64,000 nucleotides of DNA from Nemania diffusa (Eukaryota > Ascomycota > Sordariomycetes > Xylariales > Xylariaceae). The stretch's first letter is position 1, and every line of letters starts with the position of its first letter. Made by a program: the position numbers and the translations under genes. This document shows, piece by piece, positions 10,065 to 22,925 of the stretch. A model generated the notes under the pieces. The model did no database searches and had not been told where the DNA came from. It saw only the letters and a list, made by a program, of their open reading frames with translations. Location: positions 6,882,001 to 6,946,000 of the forward strand of contig JBBPUQ010000001.1 of the NCBI GenBank assembly GCA_038501195.1, in the 5' to 3' direction.

Positions 10065-12960
10065 TTAATCTTCGTCTGCTGTTTTATAGCCATCGTTTTC
10101 GTCGTCGTCATCGGTCTCCGAAAGCCGGTCACTTTCGGAAGGGCTTCGCTCAGCGTTATCCTCATCGTCCGCTTCAATACCAACAATAGATTCCTCATCA
10201 CCTAGCGAGTCGGTCGAGTCCATAGAGCTAGAATCCGACACCTCCAAGGGATTAGGCTCCTCCTCAAAGGGAGAGACGCGCATTCTATCCCGGGAGACAG
10301 CGATGAACTCTTCAATTGATTCGATAGCGAGTTCGACCCTACCCTCGCGGACATCCAACTCAATAGCCCGGAAAGTCTGCGCTTCGTGGTCAATCTTCGC
10401 TTTTGTTTTTCCCTCTGCTATTCCTCGTAGTTCATCTCTGACCATGGTAAGGTCCGGGATACGCAGTTTGGACATGATGAGCTCGAGCTTTTCGATCTCC
10501 TGGAGCAACATCCGGTCGCGAATACTGCGGAGGAGACGCTCTAACGCGATCGCCTTCTCCTCGGAGACTTGGTCCTCGTCCGGTCCACCTTGGCACACAT
10601 AATCCCAATCGGTAACCTGTGGAGAGGATGATGAATGTCTCACGGCGTTGCAATACCTATACACCTGCCACCTGAAGTTTTCCAAAGGGGTGAACTCACT
10701 GTTAGTGGTGGTTCGGATGTCGATGCAGCTTATCTCAAGCTCTTCTGCAAGCCGACAGGACTCCGCGCTGCCAAAGAAAGGGATATAATGCAAGAGAGTC
10801 CACCCATCCGGGCTTGTGACATCGCAGCGGGCGCCGACTTGTTTAAGGAAAGGGACGAGTGGTGCATTGGAGCTAATGGCTTCTTGCAGGGGAGTTTGCC
10901 CAAAATTGTCCATGTGGTCTATAAGGTGCGCGCCTCCGGCTTTGAAAAGCACCTCGTACAGTTCCCATAGATCCGGTCGAGGGGAACTCGCGAGTCTAAT
11001 CCCGTGCCACACGCAACTTCCGTGGGCAGATTGAGCCCCTGCATCGGCTCCTTCTAATACTAGGGTTTTGATAAAGCGGATTGCTCTCGTTGGGTCCTTA
11101 TGGACGTTACGTATTGCTGATAGAAGCGGAGTGTCCCCAAATGAGTTTCTGGTGTTTACTTGGCATCCCGCTCTTAAGAGTAGCTCAGCAGATGACCAGG
11201 AGAAGGCCCCACAAGCGAGATGCAGCGGGCTGAAGCCGGTGTGGTTCGTGATGTTAATCGGTGCTCTGCGGAGAAGTAGCTCTTTAACTAACGCTACATC
11301 ATCAGCCAAGCAAGCGACGTGAAGCAATGTATTGCCAAACATAGATCGTTTTGTGAGGAGGTCGGGCGTCACAGACAAAGCCTGCTCCAGTTTTTGGACT
11401 CGGTTCATCGACCAGATGATGTTGAGAACTTCATCTTCGTCGTTTTCCTCCATGAATTCAATAAACCTAAATAGATGTAGTTTATCGTCGGCAGACAGCC
11501 TAGAGCCGCTACGAACCAGTGTGTTTTTGGCGTAATTCGCTGTGCGCCTACGAGACAGGCTCAGCCCGATGCCCAAAGGTATTTTCATCTTTTCATGTTT
11601 ATACTGACCTTCCCTCTTCTGTTCCTTTAATAATGCCAGGCCAGGTAGTGAGGCAGTAGGTTAACAACGAAATGCTGCCACGCATTATAGTATACTACAT
11701 GTAGAGAGATGAATTAGCGTCTTGCTAACATAGGATATGTTTGAGGGGTAGGTTGCGACTTACTTCCAGGACGCTGTACTGCTCATGCCCATCATCCACA
11801 CTTAGTATGCTTCCCGCATAATGCGACAGCCACTGATTCAAAAGCTCTGGCTTTCCGAATTCGAACACCCGTCTAAGCTTATCGAATCCTTCGCTATACG
11901 AGAACTGAGTTCTCGGCGAAAGGGACATCTGTATGCCGGAAGAAAATCCAAACTTGAATGTGCCTGTGATGGTCGAGCTGCGGAACCATGCTGGGATGCG
12001 AAACTGCAGCGCAACGAACGACTGAGCAGCGGCGCAACAGTTCATCCCGCACTGATTTCCCGAGACCGTCTGCGACTGGTATGCTACGAACCCGCCATTA
12101 AACATATGGAAGTACCTACTCTGCTTCTTTCGCCGCGATGCCTTGTTCGCATGACAAAAACAGCCACAGCGACGGCCTATAGCCTTATCGACCTCGAGGG
12201 TTGGGTTGAGTGAAGTTATATCGCTCTGAGCCACTAATGACCCTTCTTGAACTGGGTCTGGTGGCGTGGTAGGGCGGCGCTCCGGTGACGGCAAATCGCT
12301 AGGTTGCGGAGGATTATCTTCGACTTTTTGCGAAACTAGGGCATGTACTTGGGCGACTTGAGTATGCATTTTGACGAGTAGCTGTCCTTGCTTGCTGGAA
12401 TGATGTCAATTTACTGCTCGACCCAACGACAGAGGGTTGAGCCATAGGAGTTAGGTAGTCATACTAATCATGTTGGTCCTTCCATAATGTGTAGAGGTGA
12501 TATAGCTGCTGACGTTGTTTATAGCACTCGTCTCGTAGCTTTCCAATTTTTTTCTGCTTCATCCACCATTGTATCCTCGATGCTTTCGACACACGAGTCC
12601 CCTCTGTCAGACACGAGTCGACTAGTCCTTGGAGCTCCGCTACCATAGACTCGAGCTCCTTCCGAACGAGTTGTAGGTATGAAGGTTCGTCGATTCGAAG
12701 TAGCGAGGTGTCGTGGTCATCGGAGAAAAGGCCAATTTTTTCTTTTACCTGCTCGTAAAAGGTATAAAGTTGTTCTAGCTGTGTAATGAATTAGTCTAGA
12801 TAAGCACATAGGCTTGAGAGTCTCCGCATACCTCGCCGATCAGGCTTTCTAACTCCTTAGGTGCGTTTTTGAAAGACCTCAGGCTGTGAATAATCTTTGG
12901 TGTAGCTGCGATGGCTTGACCGATCGCGATGAAACTCGCAATGGCACTGATGACCTCCAT
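10065..12960 (-). CDS. Ankyrin-repeat protein with fungal STAND-type N-terminal domain
   Basis: Four exons: 12960-12832, 12778-12465, 12394-11764 and 11603-10065. All joins keep frame and give 871 codons (870 residues). Exon 1 starts MEVISAIASFIAIGQAIAAT and continues to KNAPKELESLIGE. This resembles the hydrophobic helical N-terminal domains of fungal STAND/NLR-like proteins, which often act as signalling or membrane-targeting modules. Residues ~44-150 are charged and helical. A Cys-rich patch (CGCFCH, then CGMNCCAAA) lies near 195-240. At least four ankyrin repeats follow at ~430-620 (GNTLLHVACLADDVALVKELL, GFSPLHLAC, GDTPLLSAI, GQTPLQEAI). The last ~90 residues are acidic and Ser/Asp-rich. 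No nucleotide-binding domain is visible, so it is an effector-plus-repeat protein rather than a full NLR. Confidence 0.75.
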
Positions 12961-13818
12961 TATTACTTACGTAGCTGTCCTACACAACTTCAGAATGGAT
13001 GCGCATGAAGGAAAAAGAGGACCCGTCTCGAGTTATCTACCGGCTGAGAGAAAGCAAGAGCCTGCCCGTCCATGTGATAGTGTAGTGGCGCAGACCTGCA
13101 TACAGAGCTTCGCCTCGATAAGGCACCATGTAGGGTTGACTTGACCACTGAGGTTAGATAAAGTACCGCTGAAAATAGCCCTCAGAATAACAACGAGCTA
13201 CCGGTCGGTGATTTCTATTCGTTGTCTTTAGCAAGTGCAACATGCCACCCCAGCCACCATAGCCTTTTCCCCAATCTCAGCATCACAATTATTTGCAGTC
13301 ACTTCCACACCATATATTTCACCGACTGGAAGAAATGGATAACATGAGCGAGTCTGGTGGCAACACAGATTATGTTAATAATTGCACTGGCAGCTATATA
13401 ATAGCTAACTTACAAGTATAGACTCTAATATCTATTAGCTACTCGGATATATATATGCGAGAAATGAGTTGTCAAGTGGTTCCCTCCGTGCTGGCCATGC
13501 CATATGCATGTCGTCCCAAATTCATGCCATCGTTCTTGTAAAAAGAAGACCTAGCCCCTAAGAGGGCTGGTTTACCAAAACACATTAGTAGATAAAATAT
13601 GATCTAAACCAATAAGAGAGTCGTGCACGGTATTCCCGTGCGTATTAGTATATATCTCGCTGAACAAAAATTTGGGGCTCGTGGCAAGCCGAGGAGTTGT
13701 TGCGCTGTGGAGTGAGAGGATGGGAGGCGGAGACAACAGCTGACGCTTCGTCTTCAGCGACGAGAACTAGAGGTGGCCGAAACCGCTGAGCTTGAGATGA
13801 TCATGTGATGGGCCCTTC
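12961..13818. other. Intergenic, promoter of the ankyrin gene and 3' flank of the hydrolase gene
   Basis: About 860 bases with no coding signal. The part next to 12960 should be the ankyrin gene promoter. A short AT-rich stretch (around 13440-13460) has TA repeats. Confidence 0.4.
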
Positions 13819-16671
13819 TCATCGTACAGTAGTAGCTCGCGTGCTCCGGCCTCTCTCCTCATGGCGTTTAGGATTCGTGAGTCTGGTCCAATCCTCCCAC
13901 TCCTTGCTGATCTCCATGAGCACGGTGCCCATAACGGAGGCGCTCGCCATGAGACCATGGCCTTCGCCTTCTAGCACGCGCACTTCGCACCTTCGCATCG
14001 CCTTGCCGAGCCATCGGACGTTGTCCACCGGAACCCGGGTGTCCTTGCTGCCGTGGTGGATGACGACGGGTCGTGTGATATCGACGTAGCGAAACCCGAT
14101 CGTGTGTCGTCGCTCGAGGCAGACCAGCAGGTCGACGGCGGGGTTGGCGCCTGTGGTGGCAAGCTCCCAGATAGCTTGCGTGAGCCGCATATCGTAGGTC
14201 ATCTGCCTCTCCTTGTCCGCCAGTGCATCGGAGGCGGCATCGATGACAGCATCTTGTGGGTTTGAATCTTGGGCCTTCATCCGAGGTCGGTCGGACAGTG
14301 CGCCATCTTCGGCGGAGGCTGTTTTCATATCAGCATCAAGGGGGATGTTTTCCTTATCCATACCGGCGGCTCCGCCTGGATCACGGCTCGAAGCAGCGGT
14401 CGATTTGCGCTTGCCCCGACGCCCGTTGCTCTTGGGAAGTGAGCTCGTAATAGAGCTGCTTGTGGCCGTCATAAAGGAGCTATTTGCTGCCTTTAGGAAG
14501 GGCGTCGGTAGAGCCCGTAAAATCCGCTGTGATGTAGGAATGGCATTGGTCGGAGGTAATGCCTGGGTTGTCCCGAAGACATTCATCTGCGATGGTGGTA
14601 TCCAGGGTGCCAGCAGATGGATCCGGCCGCGAATGTGCTGCGGCATACGGAGCGCCGTAGCTAAGGCATAGATAGCGCCAGCCGAGTGAGCCAGGATGGA
14701 GAATTTGGTGACCTTGAGGGTCTGACAAATGGCGTATACGTCATCTGTTTATGATCAGTATGTTTATAACAGGTTGGTGAACAGACAAATTGTAGACGTA
14801 CCTGGCCAGCTAAGAGGCGTGCTTGTCCCGTCATATGCCTCACTATCCCCTACACCAGGCCGGTCGGGGGTAATTAATCGTAGCTTCAGGGCTAGGGCAA
14901 GCTCGTCGTAGAAAGCAGTGATGTAACGAGTTAAACCCATACCGACACAGCAAAAGACAGCGGAGCCCTCAGGGTCGCCAACTTCGGAAAATGAAATGAC
15001 TCGGCCCGTCTGGGGGTGCCGGATCTTCTGAGATAGGCGATTGGAACGAAGGTAGGACTCAACGGCATCGTCGACAGAATCGGCGCTCCCAGGTCGTTCA
15101 TACCCGACCAGGGGGTCTGGAACGACGCTGTCTCTCGCGTTATCGAGGGGGTCGGGGCTTTTCGTTCCGCCGGAAAGACGCTTTAATCTGGAACTGCTTC
15201 GTTTCGGGCGGAGCATGTCGGTGGGATCGGGCGTAGCACGGCCTGACCTCCTGCGGTCGGCGCCCTGCGAACTGTGGCGGCGATTCTGATATATGGCGGG
15301 GGATGGGGCGCCCTCATCAATCCCCGGCGCTTCCAATGGCTGCCCGGTGGCAGCCTTTTCGTAGGTGAAACTAGGGTATTCGTTAGAATCCCTTATGGGA
15401 GAGCGACTGTTTCTGGATATATCCATCATGTCTCCCATTAGTATGTCTTCACGCCTCTTCTTGGTCTGGGGGTCGGTGGTCTGCCGACGCGATTGCCGAC
15501 TCGTTGACTCAGGGAGACCCTGGTCTTCGGGAATGGATTCTGCGGTCGTGCTTTCTTCGCCTCTTTGTCTGGAAGATCTGCGCGAGGAGCGTTTGGCACT
15601 GTGCCCCGTCTTTCGCAGCGAAGAGTCGCGCAATGGAATGGGCCGCAGATGGTGAGTCGTCTCAGCCGGGGGAATGTGATCGGGCGGGGCTTCGAGAGAC
15701 TCTAGGCCGGTAGGTTCTTCGCTAATGGCCGTCTCGGCAAGAATCTGGTCCGGTCTTGTTGACAGGTTGCTGAAGCTACTAGATTTTGAAGTCAATCCCA
15801 GCCCCAAGCCCAATCCACCAGCGCCGTTGCGCTTCTTCTCGCTCTCGCTCGCACGAAGGCGCTCCCTCGAGCTCATGTACATCAGCCCCTTGTTACCCCT
15901 GCCTAGCTTCATACCCCAACTCTCCTGGGATGAGGCCTTGCGCAAGTCGGGCGGCGCGGACAACCCCCGTTCGATGGATAGATTGCCGATGCTCTGGGTG
16001 TCATCATGCGACGACGAGCCTGACCCCTTGGACGACGGCCTCGAGGGATATCGCAGCAGGGACTTGAGGCTGTGGGAGACCTCGCGACGCGGGGACTTAG
16101 GGGCGGTGATGGGCGAGAAACCAGAGGGGGGCTTCGAGGTCCGGATGACGGGCGGGCTCGCGGCCAAGTCGTGGATGTCGTCCTCCTCCTGTAGCCGCTC
16201 GAGGGCGTGGATATAAGCGCCGTACTCGACGCCGAAGCTGCCGTCGACTGGTGACACGGGACTCGGGCTCGGGATGGACAGGCTCGGGTCGTCGAAGTGC
16301 TTGGTTGCGGGCTGCGAGATGACGGACAAGCTGGTGATGAGGGAGGAGATGACCTCGGGGGATGCGGACGGGACCTGCACACGGTCCTTGCTGTTGCTGG
16401 TGATGTTGTTGCTGCTGCTCCTGTTACTGCTGCTGTCGTCGTCATGCACCGGCAAGCGGAGGTGCATAGAAGGATCAATCGGCCTCCGACGTGACGACGA
16501 CGATTGACTACTCTGTTGACGGGGTTGGCGAGGAGGAGGGCCGGCAGGACCAGCAGGACCAGAGAGACTAGATATCCCAGAGAGTCCAGAGACGCCAGAG
16601 AGAACAGCAGCAGAAGAAGCAATGGTAGTGGTCGAGCTGGAAGCGCCCCTTTCGGGCGAGTAGTATTCCAT
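13819..16671 (-). CDS. Alpha/beta hydrolase with long disordered N-terminal region
   Basis: Two exons, 16671-14802 and 14744-13819, with a 57-bp intron (donor GTACGT, acceptor AACAG), give 932 codons (931 residues). Residues 1-~550 are low-complexity, rich in Ser, Arg and Pro, with many possible phosphorylation sites. The fold starts near residue 560 (HPQTGRVISFSEVGDPEGSAVFC), with an oxyanion segment at CCVGMGLTRY and the nucleophile elbow LAHSAGA (Ser644). After an inserted charged loop (~690-790) come the acid (Asp858, GSKDTRVP) and the base (His886, GEGHGL). The triad is complete, so it is probably an active esterase, lipase or epoxide-hydrolase-type enzyme; the substrate is unknown. The elbow is A-H-S-A-G rather than G-x-S-x-G. 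The size and tail suggest regulation by phosphorylation. Confidence 0.8.
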
Positions 16672-19220
16672 TGCCTAAAGCGGTGGTCTGTTCTGCTTCT
16701 GCGGCTGCGGCTGCGGCTGCTACACTGTACCCGTTTCCTCTTCGGTGTCTCGGCTGTGTCTTTCGCCTCGGTTCTGTTCTACAAAAAAGAGGAGAAGTAC
16801 TCAAAGGTGGCGCAGGGCAAAAAGCTCGGTCTCCCGTGCTCCCATCCAAGGCGCGCGCGTTCGATCAAAAAATGCCAACGGTAAGAACGTTACACATGAC
16901 GGTATAACACCAATTGAAGCAGGTAGACAGTATATACAAGAGGTACAGGAGTATCGCAGATCACCGAGGAAGGGAGAGATGAGCTTGGTGGTGGTGGTCG
17001 TGGCTCAACGGCGATGCAACGCAAAAGTTTCAAAGGTGATGAATGAACAGTCTGGCCAGGGTACATACTTCGACATGTAACGTATGCGCGCCTAGAATCC
17101 TAGATACAGTATATACCTACCATAGTGTAGATAATACCTTAGGTAGTGTGCCGCGCAGTCATCTGTACGAGGTAGATTGTCGCATTTGTCGCGAAAAAGT
17201 CAGGGGTGGGGAGAGAGAGATGAGAGACAAGGGTCAGGAGGTAATGTACAATCTATGGGTCACCAGGAAATAATGGCGCTAGCCAGTGGGTATCTACCGT
17301 GGATTTGGTTGTGGATTGGTCGTGGATTGGCCGTGGATTAGGTATTTATCTGCTAGCCTGCTGCATGCATATGTATATGTACACTACTGCATGCGGCAGG
17401 TTAGGTACATAAGATAGGTACTTACCTCGGGACTCCTATTTGGAGGTGACTGCCCGTTTCGAATAACAACGTGGTAGATAGAGTATCTCTTATACCTACA
17501 ACTTATAAGTAAGGTATGATAGGGCGCTTAAGAATGAGGTAGGTACCTAGGTGAGTTTGCTAATTAAACAAACGGAATCTGTTAAGTATGTCAGGATACC
17601 TACTTATGTAACAAGGTAATTAGGTAAGTTGACATATGACGATCCGTTTCTCTTTGTACTACTTTTTTATAGAAACGCTCAGGAGGTACCTCGCACAGCG
17701 CGTCGTAGAAACTACATACATACACATAGTACCGACAAGAGAGTTAGTATCCAGTTAAATACTCCTAATTCGCGCTGCTTTGCTTCTTTTCTACTCAACA
17801 ACTGGGCACTCTGTACATCCCTATGTACCTAGGTCCTATGTAATCTTAGATTGACTCGTCTGGTTGGGACAGTGTTGACCGCGCAGTTTCTGTGCCCCGC
17901 TATTTCCCCTTAAGCCGTGCCTGGTGGGACATAAGGTGCGCTGTCTGTGGGCAGTATGCGGTTGTACATAGATTGCTATAGACTCAATATAGCTCGTAGT
18001 GTACCTACAGTATGCATCCCCAAATTCAATCCCAGTTTTACCCTTTGCTTTTCCAAGCATCTTCCTAGACTTATAATTTCCGTATTATTATCATATACGG
18101 ACGCATAATCAAGCACCTTACAAAGTCTCTACATTTAGTACATATCGAATACATATCTCCTTATGAGTAGAAATCAATTACTCGCTATTGTTGCACCGAT
18201 AGATTGATACCTGCTGTGCTACATAACATTCTATATATGTAAGCACCTAAGGTGGCTACATAGTCTTTGTAGTATTATAGCACTATGCAAGATACTTGCT
18301 GTATGTCATTCCCACCCCTCCCCTATACCCAGTATTTCGCTGACGATACCTATGCCGGTTGTTTAGGTAGGTGCTTAAGTATTAGCCCTTAATTACTCAG
18401 CGCCGCGACAACCAGGTACCAACAGTAGACAATACACCGAGCAGTGAGTTTCACTACCCGGTACAGAGTATTAATTCCATAGGTCCCGATACCCGATGAG
18501 CCAGCTCAACTCAACTTCCAATCTTCGTCACCCTCAAATCGAGGGCATAAGCCGAGCAGTATGTATGATCACACTAGGTATGCCTGTACATGGAATCCAA
18601 TCAATCTAATCAATTCCCAATGTGCCCACATCAATACAATCACTACACGGTCACTACGCATACATAATACCTATGAATGCCTGATCCCTATACCTATAAT
18701 GAACGCATACATATACCTACCCACTATGATAGACTACCTACCCAGGTACCTACCTGAGCTGGGCATAGTGATGCGGCGTTGCCCCGCTACCTCCCGCAGA
18801 CTCCCGCATGCATCGGCCCAGGCTCCCGTTCCCCAGGCACAAATCGGGGCCGAAGTGGAGACGATCCAAGGTAATGGGTCCCCGGTTGCCAAGAAGGCCC
18901 TACGTCATGGAACGAGCAGCTCGAAGCCGCGACTTATTACTTACCTACCCTATTTACAGAGCCTGTCCAGCTAGATGGATAAATCAAGGCACAGCGCTGG
19001 CATATGGTGTAAGTAAGAGTGAATTGTGTTTATCTTATTCAATGATCTCCATCTCCAGTGAATGTTTGCCACCAAATCACCATCGCCATTCATCTATAAG
19101 AAGAATTTATCCTCTAGCTCCCCAGGTTGCTATATTTCTTACTTCTGTGATATTCTCAGACGCACGCGCAAACGACACGAGAGGCACCAAGCTCTGTGAC
19201 ATCATAAGCCGATCGTGAAG
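16672..19220. other. Long divergent intergenic region rich in AGGTACCT words
   Basis: About 2.5 kb between divergent hydrolase and desaturase genes. The first ~200 bases carry CTGCGGCTG triplets and are probably 5' UTR or promoter. AGGTA/TACCT clusters lie at 17400-17425, 17538-17555, 17598-17632, 18364-18374 and 18730-18755. I found no gene. Confidence 0.45.
17299..17342. repeat. Short tandem repeat, GTGGATTGG-type
   Basis: Four imperfect copies of a ~11-base unit centred on GTGGATTGG follow each other (ggatttgg, ggattggt, ggattggc, ggattagg). It is too short to classify further. Confidence 0.6.
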
Positions 19221-20225
19221 ATGGACGTCCTCCTCTCACTCCCAATTGTCAGCTACTTCGCTGCGCCTATGCTGACGTCGTGGTCGACATCGCTGAACCT
19301 GCTCTTTTTCTACATGACCTGGTCCACCCTCGTCTTGTCACACTCGCCGCTGAAGATCGAGCTGGTCGGCACCCTAGCAGTGCGCGTAGTCTTCTGGCTT
19401 ATACCGTCGCTCTTCTTCCTGCTATTCGACACTCTAGTCCCAAGTCTCGCCGAATCCATCAAGCTCTACGGCTCCGCCTCCATCCCCCGCCGGCACGCGC
19501 CATCGCTCGCCCGGCAGGCTACCCTCGCCATCCTAAACCTGGCGCTCTTCACGGCACTCCAAGCTGCCATATCCATAGCCGCGACGTCGCTGCTGCACCG
19601 GCCACTCTTCAAAACAAGCACCACGCTCCCCCTGCCGTGGCAGATCATCAAGCACATCGTCACGCTGTACACCGCCCGCGAGATCCTGACGTACTACATC
19701 CACCGCCACGTCCTGCACTCCCGCGGCGCCATCGCCAAACTACACGCCCGGTACGCGCACTCGCGCAAGGCCGCCGCGCCGTACGCGCTCATGCTGTACG
19801 CCGACCACCCGCTGCCGCTCATGCTCAACCGCCTGCTGCCCGTGTACCTGCCCCCGCTCTTCGTCCGCCCGCACCTCCTCACGTACTTCCTCTTCACCGT
19901 CCTGACCACCGCCGAGGACATGCTGGCCATGTCCGGGTACAGCGTCGTGCCGGGCATCGTCATGGGCGGCATCACGAGGCGCACCGCGTCGCACTACGCG
20001 AGTGGCGGGCGCGGCAACTACGGCGCTTGGGGCTTCTTGGATTGGATTAATGGCACGAGCGTGGGGAAGGACGTCGTCGAGGATGTGCGCGACGAGGCGG
20101 AGAAGCATCAGGTTAAGGAACGGGGACGGAAGGCTGTTGGTGGTACGAGTAGTCTTGTGCAGGACGGCATCGACGGCTTGAAGAAGGGTAGGAAGGGCCG
20201 GAGGAAGAGATCGAGCGATGCTTGA
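19221..20225 (+). CDS. Sterol desaturase / fatty-acid hydroxylase superfamily protein, divergent
   Basis: Single exon of 334 residues from ATG at 19221. At least four membrane segments lie in the N-terminal ~130 residues and near 220-240. Histidines sit where this di-iron family places its boxes: HRHVLH at 161-166 and LHARYAH at 174-180. The last box before GNYG is reduced (SHYASGGRGNYG instead of a His-rich HDxHH). The family comprises ER membrane oxygenases acting on sterols or acyl chains. With an incomplete third box, activity is uncertain. The C-terminus is strongly basic (KKGRKGRRKR), which may be a cytosolic retention or ER signal. GC content is much higher than in the flanks. Confidence 0.7.
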   Translation: MDVLLSLPIVSYFAAPMLTSWSTSLNLLFFYMTWSTLVLSHSPLKIELVGTLAVRVVFWLIPSLFFLLFDTLVPSLAESIKLYGSASIPRRHAPSLARQATLAILNLALFTALQAAISIAATSLLHRPLFKTSTTLPLPWQIIKHIVTLYTAREILTYYIHRHVLHSRGAIAKLHARYAHSRKAAAPYALMLYADHPLPLMLNRLLPVYLPPLFVRPHLLTYFLFTVLTTAEDMLAMSGYSVVPGIVMGGITRRTASHYASGGRGNYGAWGFLDWINGTSVGKDVVEDVRDEAEKHQVKERGRKAVGGTSSLVQDGIDGLKKGRKGRRKRSSDA

Positions 20226-22925
20226 TGGGCTTCCTTATCATCTATTATGAAGTGAGCTTGTCTACTCCCGGCCGGAGGCCAACCTCTAGGTCTACTCTCG
20301 CGTCCTCTTACATAGTTTGTACATGTATGGATACTCTGGATACCCTCTTTAGACTAGCGGTGTGATGATAGGCGCTCAGGGATTGTTGATTTCCTAGATG
20401 TACGGGAACTGGATAGGGGTATGAGGAGTTTCGCTCGGTTTCACACGATTTTCGCGTTACGAAGGCAATTCTTTTGACGTTTTGATCCCTTGTTAGTAAT
20501 CTACGGCGATGCTAGTTATATCCTCTGTTAAGATAGTACCTAGAGGGCTAGAACGTTCGGGGCGAATACATGTTCGTAGCTTTGAATATACAATATCTAA
20601 TAAGCCCCTGAATTTGATACCAAGTGTAGACTTACTCACTGTCTAGATACCTATCTACAACAACCTTTCCGTTCTCGCTATGAGCAATTTCTCTAGTACC
20701 CTATTATGATATACATACTAAGTTGTATAATCCTCCAAGAAGCTAGTGTATAGAGCACAGCAGTGTAACCCCCTAGTAATTTACGCGTCACTGTATCGTT
20801 CGCCCGTCTAGGGCCAAATAATCAGGCGGGTTCCATGGAAAATCAAGTATCTCTACTAAGGTAGGGCGCCCGCCCTATATCTGTCCGCAGAACATAGATG
20901 GGGAGATCCCGTAGCTTGGAATCCAGATTAGGAAACTTCGGTGCCTTTTAGGTTAGACACTATGTGTCGCAGTTCAGACTGCCGGTGATTCCTGAGATAG
21001 CTTACTGATATTGCACAAAGAGCGAGGTTCTATCTATATCGGCTTATATAGGTCGGGGCTGTAGTTCTACCTCTTTGAGGTTTAGTACCGTGACACTATG
21101 CGAAATTTGCAACAGCTATATCTATACGTGTGTGGCACACAGATAATAATATCGTATGCATTCTCTTTTTGCTGTAGATTGTGCTCTTGAGCTAGGCTCG
21201 TATGTAGATAAGATCCGATGCTAAGAGGCGCACACATATGCAAATAGGATGATGCAGCGAGTAAGCATGTCATTATAATAGAGAAGTAGTTAGCTAAAGA
21301 CGTAGTGTCTTGGATGAGGTATTTCCTAGTTCGTGTGATTGTATAGGATTTGTGTACCAGTGAATGCAAACCCATGTTGAAGATCACCATAAGCCCGAAT
21401 TCTTTAGTGCAAGCCCTGTCACGGAACTAAGTCTTAGGATAGGCTAGGCCCATAGGAAGATACCAATAATCATCTCTCTTATGACTAGCTGTCTGAACCG
21501 TGATAAGCCTCAGTGAAACAAGAACAGAAAGGGCATCGACTAGTAGAGGTTGGCCTATAGAAATTTCCAGGATTATCGGGCAACCAAGGGCGTGTAAAGA
21601 TAGATAAATGGCGAAGACACACTATCTTCGCTCCTCGATTGCTACCCCTATGTTAAATGGTTCTTGTTTCAAGGAGACATTGCAATACTTGAAATACAGA
21701 AATGGTCTTATACTCTATCTTTGACTTTCCACCCGTGATGTCTACTAAGTGCGTGTGTCATAGAATTGAGCTAAATGCCCGTCTCAAAGTGTCTGATTAA
21801 TATGGCTTCTTGGCAGCTCTGTGCTATTAGTTCATAATGCATACGCTATTTATTTTCGTAACGAAGTCTAGTCTACTTCCCCAGAAACTAGAAATGTTAG
21901 ATAACGTGCACACCGCCTATTGATACCGTATCATTTAGCTTCATCTGGGCCTATCAGCTGGGAACTCAAGGTTAAAACACCCAAAAAGGTTACGACTAGT
22001 AACGCAGCAACACCATCTGCTCAGGCAGGTGCTAAGACAAGAACAACTAAGGCAAGGACAGAAACCGGAGGCCCCAGACACCGCTGAAGATCCCAGCCAT
22101 GAACAACGAGGACAGCGACGCTTTAGTTTGGCAGATCAGCTCGTAGTAACTATGAGCACTTGGATGCTGAGCTCAAGAAGGCATGATCTGACATCATACT
22201 TGTTTTATACGCTACTGTGCAATAATGTGTTTCCCTCCGTAGATAGATATAGCGTGTCACACCCGGAACCCTTGAAGAAGAGTAGTGTCCAGGCGGCCCG
22301 TACCGACGTTAAAGTGAACCAATCAATCAATCAGCCAATCAAGCTGGGGGCATTATGTGCAGGGGTCGCTCCACCTACCTCATCCCGGCACTAAGGAGTG
22401 AACGTCAATAGATGATTCGTAGAGTGACCCCCCGCTCGGCCAGGTTTAAGCATACACCATTTATTTGCTTGATTTGTACTATAGATTTGGATGTACTTAT
22501 TTGCATGTGCTTGCATTTCTCTACCTATTGCTAAGTAAGTAGTCTACTCACTATAACCAATGTTCCACACATAACCCCTGCTTCGCGATTAGTTATTGAA
22601 TTTTTGCATGATACTAGTCACTTTCGCTAGCGGGCACTTGGCCATTTCTGGATGGGGTTAGATATACTAGGGTGATTGAGTAAGATGAAAGTATCAAGGC
22701 AAAAACTCGAGGTCGTCGTTATGTAGATGTGCTATTTAAGTAGTCTAGATTTCCTGACAATGTGGTTTGCTTGACTATAAAGTACACTATTAGTTTGGCA
22801 TGCGGCACTGAGTCTTCTATCTTGAATATTATCTATGTTTTATTTGGAACTGCAACATTGCACCAAAATACTTCTGAAATCAAATACAAGTCGACAAACC
22901 CTTTACTTTTATATAGTTGATCATC
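20226..22925. other. Intergenic, 2.7 kb, no gene recognised
   Basis: AT-leaning sequence with many in-frame stops. The open frame 22029-22394 (121 residues) is low-complexity at its start and lacks family features. The last ~200 bases should hold the promoter of the acyl-CoA oxidase-like gene. Confidence 0.4.

Noticed and set aside
19280..20050. Second plus-strand frame over the desaturase gene
   Set aside because: Arg/Ala/Pro/His-rich composition typical of a GC-rich shadow frame; the other frame carries the membrane segments and His boxes.
22029..22394. 121-residue open frame
   Set aside because: Low-complexity start, no domain, no splice partners; likely chance in intergenic DNA.
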